From Chloroflexota bacterium (GTDB lineage: Bacteria; Chloroflexota; Anaerolineae; Anaerolineales; Villigracilaceae): a stretch of 36,854 nucleotides of DNA. Within the stretch, counting starts at the first letter, position 1, and each line of letters starts with the position of its first letter. The stretch lies in contig JAKOVF010000192.1 of NCBI GenBank assembly GCA_029782225.1, positions 1 to 36,854 of the forward strand, given 5' to 3'. The position numbers were made by a program, and so were the translations under genes. A model generated the notes under the pieces. It searched no databases, had not been told where the DNA came from, and saw only the letters and a program-made list of their open reading frames with translations. Shown here in pieces: positions 32,608 through 36,854 of the stretch.

Positions 32608-33459
32608 ATGAAACGCGCAGTGTGTATCGGCATTAATAACTACCCCGGTTCGATCAATGATCTACAGGGCTGCGTCAATGACGCCAATGATTGGGCAGCA
32701 CTCTTGCAGGGATTTGGTTTCGATGTCAGCCTGATGCTAGACTCGCAAGCCACCAGGCAGAATGTCAAAGCCGCGCTGGATGGGCTGGTCACTTCCGCCG
32801 GAGCGGGTGATGTCATTGTCCTCACATATTCGGGTCACGGCACCCAATCATTTGATCTAAACTCAGACGAGGCAGATTCATACGATGAAGCCATATCAGT
32901 CTATGATGGCAACATCGTGGATGATGACCTCAGGACGATCATCAACAAGATCAATCGGCAGGCCAGTCTGATCGTGATCAGCGACAGTTGTTTCTCCGGG
33001 ACGGTCACCCGGCTTTCAGCAGTGAGAGCCAGACCTCGCTTCATGCCTCCCGTCAACGCCCCCGCGCGCAACGTGGTCAGCCAGCGCCTCTTATTGCCGG
33101 AAGCCAACATGCCCGAGATTCTGATCAGCGGCTGCACGGATAGTGAATACTCCTATGATGCAGAATTCAATGGCCGTCCCAACGGCGCGATGTCGGCGTA
33201 TGCGATTCAGGTCATTAAGCAGAATCCACAGCAGACATACGCGGAATTCCACGATCGGCTGCTGACATTCCTGCCATCCTCGGATTATCCACAGACTCCT
33301 CAACTCGAGGGCAATGCCGCGCACAAGAATACGCAGCTTTTCGAACCATTTGCGGTCGCCCCTGAACCCGAGCCCACACCAGAGCCTGTTCCGCAACCTG
33401 ATTCGCCCGGATGCGTGCCGGGTGCGCTGCGGGGAATCGCCCGATTGTTCAAAGGGTGA
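32608..33459 (+). CDS. Caspase-family (C14, metacaspase-like) protease
   Basis: A 283-residue protein with a caspase p20-like domain. The catalytic dyad is His77 in YSGHGT and Cys128 in SDSCFSG, and the N-terminal strand is KRAVCIGINNYPG. This is the bacterial metacaspase/orthocaspase type, expected to cut after Arg or Lys (family knowledge). A Pro/Glu-rich linker (EPEPTPEPVPQP, near 255) precedes a short basic tail. The ATG at 32608 was chosen over 32575 because GAGAGGAG lies 7 nt upstream. No signal peptide is seen, so it is probably cytoplasmic. Its physiological role is unknown. Confidence 0.92.
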   Translation: MKRAVCIGINNYPGSINDLQGCVNDANDWAALLQGFGFDVSLMLDSQATRQNVKAALDGLVTSAGAGDVIVLTYSGHGTQSFDLNSDEADSYDEAISVYDGNIVDDDLRTIINKINRQASLIVISDSCFSGTVTRLSAVRARPRFMPPVNAPARNVVSQRLLLPEANMPEILISGCTDSEYSYDAEFNGRPNGAMSAYAIQVIKQNPQQTYAEFHDRLLTFLPSSDYPQTPQLEGNAAHKNTQLFEPFAVAPEPEPTPEPVPQPDSPGCVPGALRGIARLFKG

Positions 33460-33508
33460 GTCCGCGCCGGAGATTCCCGGAAAACATCGTTAGTTCGGAG
33501 TCATCACA

Positions 33509-34324
33509 GTGCAAAGATCATCGTTGAGGCGCGCGATTCTGCCGGGACTTCTCTTCATATTGTGGCTGGCTGCGTGTTCTACCAACTCACCAGTCCCTCT
33601 CCCATCCACGCCTATCCCCTCCCCGACCGCTGTTCTCACAGCCACGGTCACATCCACTCCGCTACCCTCTCCTACAGCGACGAGCCTCCCCGCGGTCCTG
33701 GTCACGTCGGGGGATTGGGCTCAACCCTACGTTGCCCTGACCTTCGATGTGTGTCAGGATCCTGAATATCCAGCAGCCTATGATGCTGCCATCGTGGATG
33801 TGCTCACGCGCTACAACGTCCGTGCGACCTTTTTCATGGGCGGGGATTGGATGAAAACACATCCAGACGAAACAAAGCTTTTGGCAGCGAATCCGAATTT
33901 TGAATTAGGCGACCATTCATGGAGTCATCCTGACTTCACAAAGTCAACTGCTGACCAAATGGACCAGGAGATCGAGCAGACGGAGAGCATGCTTTTCGAT
34001 TTGACCGGCCGACATTCGCATCTTTTCCGACCCCCCTATGGCACATACAACGATGAAGTCCTTCAAGTCGTTGCCCAGCATCAAATGTACACCATAGAGT
34101 ATGATGCGGTCAGCGGCGACCCCGATCCAAGCTTCGACGCGGCAACCATCGTAAGCGAAGTCAAACGTACGGTTCGGAATGGGTCAATTGTCATTATGCA
34201 CGCGAACGGCCGCGGCTGGCACACCGCCGAAGCTTTGCCGTCCATTATTGAGTACTTGCAAGCCCGAGGCTTCACACTCGTCACCGTTTCACAATTAATC
34301 GGACTGGAGCCGATGCCAAAATAA
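33509..34324 (+). CDS. Lipoprotein polysaccharide deacetylase (NodB homology, CE4)
   Basis: A 271-residue protein. Signal peptide and lipobox LWLAAC (Cys23), a Pro/Thr/Ser linker to about 62, then a CE4 deacetylase domain. The motifs are TFDVCQ (Asp80, with the usual second Asp replaced by Val), HSWSH (His136 and His140, metal ligands), RPPYG, DAVSGDP and the C-terminal IVIMHANG with the catalytic His. Enzymes of this family remove N-acetyl groups from peptidoglycan or other GlcNAc polymers; the target is unknown. The GTG at 33509 follows CGGAG at a usable distance. It lies 49 nt after the caspase-like gene. Confidence 0.9.
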   Translation: MQRSSLRRAILPGLLFILWLAACSTNSPVPLPSTPIPSPTAVLTATVTSTPLPSPTATSLPAVLVTSGDWAQPYVALTFDVCQDPEYPAAYDAAIVDVLTRYNVRATFFMGGDWMKTHPDETKLLAANPNFELGDHSWSHPDFTKSTADQMDQEIEQTESMLFDLTGRHSHLFRPPYGTYNDEVLQVVAQHQMYTIEYDAVSGDPDPSFDAATIVSEVKRTVRNGSIVIMHANGRGWHTAEALPSIIEYLQARGFTLVTVSQLIGLEPMPK

Positions 34325-34348
34325 CGGTGACAGCACTGGATCAAAGAA

Positions 34349-34376
34349 TGAGCGGTAGTCGTTGGACTACCGCTCA
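34349..34376. terminator. Hairpin between the deacetylase and the large exported protein gene
   Basis: A perfect 12-bp stem (34349-34360 with 34365-34376) and 4-nt loop. No strong T-run on either side, but the position between convergent genes fits a bidirectional terminator. Confidence 0.65.
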
Positions 34377-34402
34377 CTGCATTCTGCAGACTTCTCACCG
34401 GC

Positions 34403-36854
34403 TTATTGATACGTTATCCGGACTGTGATCCAGTCCAGCGAGAAATCGCGTGAGGTGTTGGAGGAGATATCAATGATGCGGACTCGGAAGTTGGCGTTCG
34501 ACAGCTGGGCAAGCGTCCAGGTATGGCCCCAGTTATCTGCCGGGCTGCCGAGGATGAACGACTGCTCAGCGGTGCTCAAGGTTGATGTCTGCTTGGCAGA
34601 CGTCCAGCTTGTACCACCATTCCATGACAGCTGGATACAGATGCGAGGCGAACCTGACGTGGAATCCGCTTTGGCATCGAGGCGGACTTCAATACCAAGT
34701 ACGGTCGTACCAGGAATGCTGATGCCGTAATTGTAGTATTGATGCTTATCCTTGCGGGCATTCGTACAGGATGAGCTTGTACCGTTGCCACTGTTCGTGT
34801 CCACCGCGAACAGCCCGTCATCAAGATAGGCGTTGGTCGGATTCGTCTGGTAACCATTCCCATCGCCGCCGCTCTGGGCCGCGTTGGCGCTTGGATTTAG
34901 GAAGCCAGTATTGCCGCCTGACGAAACTGCTGTAAGAGCAAAGTTTGACGTGGTCGTTACACCCGCCGAAACAGTGACACCGCTATTTGTGCCAGTGGCG
35001 TACCCGGACTTTGCCGCTGTTACGCTGTACGTTCCCGGCGTAACGTTTGTAAACTGATAGAAGCCGCTCAGGTCGGTTGTAGTGCTGGCCCCGCCCACGA
35101 TCGTTACGGTCGCGCCGCTGATGACCGTGGAGGTCGAAGCATCTATTACCGTGCCCTGGAGCGTGCCTGTAGTAGGCCCGGTCGGAGTCAGCGCAAAGTT
35201 CGATGTGGTTGTACCGCCGGCGGAAACCGCGACGCCGCTGTTGGTGCCTGTGTTGTAACCTGTCTTCGCGGCGGTCACAGTGTACGTACCCGGGTTGACA
35301 TTCGTGAACTGATAGGAGCCACTGGCATTGGTCGTTGTGCTGGCGCCGCCAACGATCGTTACTGTTGCACCGCTAATGGCTGCGGAGGTCGAAGCATCCG
35401 TTACGGTACCCTGGAGCGTGCCAGTTGACGCAACGCTGCACCCCGGCAACTGGAATGACCCAATGCGAGTGCGCCAAGGTGATGTACCGGTCGTCTGCAC
35501 ATATTCATTGGTATACCAGAAAGTGCAGCCATCCACCGGATCGACCGATAACATACTATAGTCGCCCCAGCGGGACGCAGTGTGGGTTTGAGCGCCCGTA
35601 CCATTCATCAGTGTCCCTTCCCCCTGCGGCAATGTCCCCGCGGGATCGCCTGGCACGCGGCCGGTGTAGCGGATGGATGGGAACATGGTGCTGCTTGAAA
35701 TGGAATATCCAAGGGCAATGTTCCCCAGCGCGTCCATGGCAGCGCTCCCCATCCAGCGACTGGAGGAATCGGGAGAGAAAGTGCCTTGCTGGAAAATGCC
35801 CCAGCCGGAGCCTGAGTTGCGCAGTTCATACCAGCGGATTCCCGCGCGGTCTGCACCGTTCACATCCACGGTGTGGTTGACCACCATCGTTTGATGATCA
35901 CCAAAGTTCCGATACTGCAGGCGATACATCAGACGGTCAGAAATTGCATCCAGCCTGCGTGTCGTGCCAGATTGCGGGATGCAGTTTCGGCTTCCGGCGC
36001 ACATGTCCGAGTCGAAGGCTGCAGTTGGCAAGACACCTACCTGAGTAAAAGTTGAATTCGTCGGAGTCGTCCAGTCCACGTGGAAGCCCCAGATCTCGAG
36101 CTGGTCCTGAGGGAATCCAAATCCGTTGTCATCGGCTTCCATATAGTAATTGGGCGTGCCTGCCGGAGGAGCCTGTCCATCCAGGTCGGAGGGCAGCATA
36201 CCACCTAAATTGGGATCGACACTGAACAGGTCAAAGTACACGGCTTGCGCCGGCTGACCCTGAAGCATCTTAGCCCGCTCAAACACGACTGCGCCTGCGC
36301 CGCCCCAGGTATTCCCCACGAACTGGTTGACAGACATATAGTAGCCATCCGGCCAGACACCGAAATGTGGATAATCATTCAGCTTGGTCGCGCTGATCTG
36401 GAACTGGTAGCGATACCAGGCCCCGGTCGGATCACCCGTCTGCGAGACCGCGATGCACTGGTAGAACGGTCCGCTCGGATAGTTTGGCAGCGCAAACTGA
36501 CTCATCATCCAGCGATCAGCCAGATGGTCATACTGAACGATAGGGTCACCATCATTGGAAGTCTGACAGGGACCGCCGAACCCACTCCACAGCGTATTGC
36601 CAGCCGCCGGGCCATACAACAATGTTCCGGTCTTGCTATAGATTGCGAACGACAGATTTACCCACTGAACGTAATGGTTCGGACCTACATCGCCATTCGT
36701 ATCGGGGGGCAGTACCCCGTTGACATTGTTGACGCCTTCAAAGCTTTGCAGCGGTGCAGCAATGTTCGCTGCGATCAAAGGTTCTGCCTGCAGAGCAGGA
36801 TCCATGAACTGGGACTGAGGAACTACCCGGCCGCCTGCCCGCTTGGGCAGAGGG
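34403..36854 (-). CDS. Large exported beta-rich protein with tandem carboxypeptidase-regulatory-like domains (partial, 5' end missing)
   Basis: The frame is open from the right edge (at least 816 residues; the Met at 36805 is internal to the open frame). The signal peptide, if any, is beyond the edge. An N-terminal region of about 440 residues (motifs PPDTNGDVGPNHYVQWVN, YDHLADRWMMSQFA, GAWYRYQFQI) is of unknown fold. Two tandem 85-residue domains follow (GTLQGTVTDAS ... GTYTVTAAKTGYNTGT), of the carboxypeptidase regulatory-like or transthyretin-like class. A ~160-residue C-terminal beta-domain ends the protein. The composition (Ser/Thr/Gly/Asn-rich, almost no Cys) suits an extracellular protein. 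No enzyme motif was recognised. Confidence 0.85.
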   Translation of the reverse strand, partial: PLPKRAGGRVVPQSQFMDPALQAEPLIAANIAAPLQSFEGVNNVNGVLPPDTNGDVGPNHYVQWVNLSFAIYSKTGTLLYGPAAGNTLWSGFGGPCQTSNDGDPIVQYDHLADRWMMSQFALPNYPSGPFYQCIAVSQTGDPTGAWYRYQFQISATKLNDYPHFGVWPDGYYMSVNQFVGNTWGGAGAVVFERAKMLQGQPAQAVYFDLFSVDPNLGGMLPSDLDGQAPPAGTPNYYMEADDNGFGFPQDQLEIWGFHVDWTTPTNSTFTQVGVLPTAAFDSDMCAGSRNCIPQSGTTRRLDAISDRLMYRLQYRNFGDHQTMVVNHTVDVNGADRAGIRWYELRNSGSGWGIFQQGTFSPDSSSRWMGSAAMDALGNIALGYSISSSTMFPSIRYTGRVPGDPAGTLPQGEGTLMNGTGAQTHTASRWGDYSMLSVDPVDGCTFWYTNEYVQTTGTSPWRTRIGSFQLPGCSVASTGTLQGTVTDASTSAAISGATVTIVGGASTTTNASGSYQFTNVNPGTYTVTAAKTGYNTGTNSGVAVSAGGTTTSNFALTPTGPTTGTLQGTVIDASTSTVISGATVTIVGGASTTTDLSGFYQFTNVTPGTYSVTAAKSGYATGTNSGVTVSAGVTTTSNFALTAVSSGGNTGFLNPSANAAQSGGDGNGYQTNPTNAYLDDGLFAVDTNSGNGTSSSCTNARKDKHQYYNYGISIPGTTVLGIEVRLDAKADSTSGSPRICIQLSWNGGTSWTSAKQTSTLSTAEQSFILGSPADNWGHTWTLAQLSNANFRVRIIDISSNTSRDFSLDWITVRITYQ
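34913..35422 (-). repeat. Tandem 255-bp repeat (two units)
   Basis: Two adjacent coding units of 255 bp (85 residues) with high nucleotide similarity encode the two beta-domains of the large exported protein. Reference point CCTGGA recurs at 35155 and 35410. Confidence 0.85.

Noticed and set aside
24134..33459. A single defence island joining McrBC with the caspase-like protease
   Set aside because: About 5 kb of unrelated genes (CarD-like, membrane proteins, PLP enzyme) lies between them and nothing links them but proximity.

Overview
The window looks like a chromosomal segment from a Chloroflexota bacterium, most likely Anaerolineae or a relative. This is inferred from gene content and style, not from a marker-gene search. 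The clues are lipoproteins with long Pro/Thr-rich linkers behind lipoboxes, several TadE/TadG-like pseudopilins, an actinobacterial/eukaryote-type (type 2) IleRS, moderately high GC, and many short palindromic intergenic repeats. No rRNA, tRNA, CRISPR array, transposase or phage gene was found.

Layout. (1) 1-10.3 kb: housekeeping genes. A partial CDP-alcohol phosphatidyltransferase resembling phosphatidylcholine synthase lies at the left edge. ileS (minus) is preceded by a T-box leader. A two-S1-domain protein is transcribed divergently from it. ftsY and prfB (minus) form a pair, and prfB needs a programmed +1 frameshift. Thioredoxin and two related lipoproteins (plus) follow, then murA (minus), whose catalytic Cys is Asp. 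(2) 10.3-18.2 kb: a prepilin peptidase followed by six TadE- or TadG-like genes, all plus strand. Two of the TadE-like proteins carry Pro/Thr linkers and extra C-terminal domains. No Tad ATPase, secretin or TadB/C gene is visible. (3) 18.2-20.5 kb: glmS with a long leader in which I recognise a candidate glmS ribozyme. A palindromic repeat flanked by AATC appears to be inserted in it. (4) 20.5-24 kb: a dCMP deaminase-like protein, an SH3-like lipoprotein, an aspartase/fumarase family lyase and a TauE/SafE permease. (5) 24.1-27.4 kb: a two-gene McrB/McrC-type restriction system; mcrC carries an in-frame intergenic-type repeat. (6) 27.5-34.3 kb: a CarD-like regulator behind a terminator-like hairpin, two small unknown proteins, two membrane proteins (one fused to an endonuclease/exonuclease/phosphatase domain), a Cys/Met-metabolism PLP enzyme, a caspase-like protease and a lipoprotein polysaccharide deacetylase. 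(7) 34.4-36.9 kb: a large exported protein (minus, running off the right edge) with two tandem 85-residue beta-domains.

Functional reading. ileS, glmS and prfB each carry a recognisable RNA-level control: tRNA sensing, GlcN6P-sensing self-cleavage and autoregulatory frameshifting. glmS and murA act in the same cell-envelope precursor pathway. The pseudopilin cluster, lipoproteins, deacetylase and right-edge protein suggest heavy investment in surface structures. McrBC is the only clear defence system. The strongest candidates for something new are the repeat-interrupted glmS ribozyme and the set of long TadE-like proteins with C-terminal domains.
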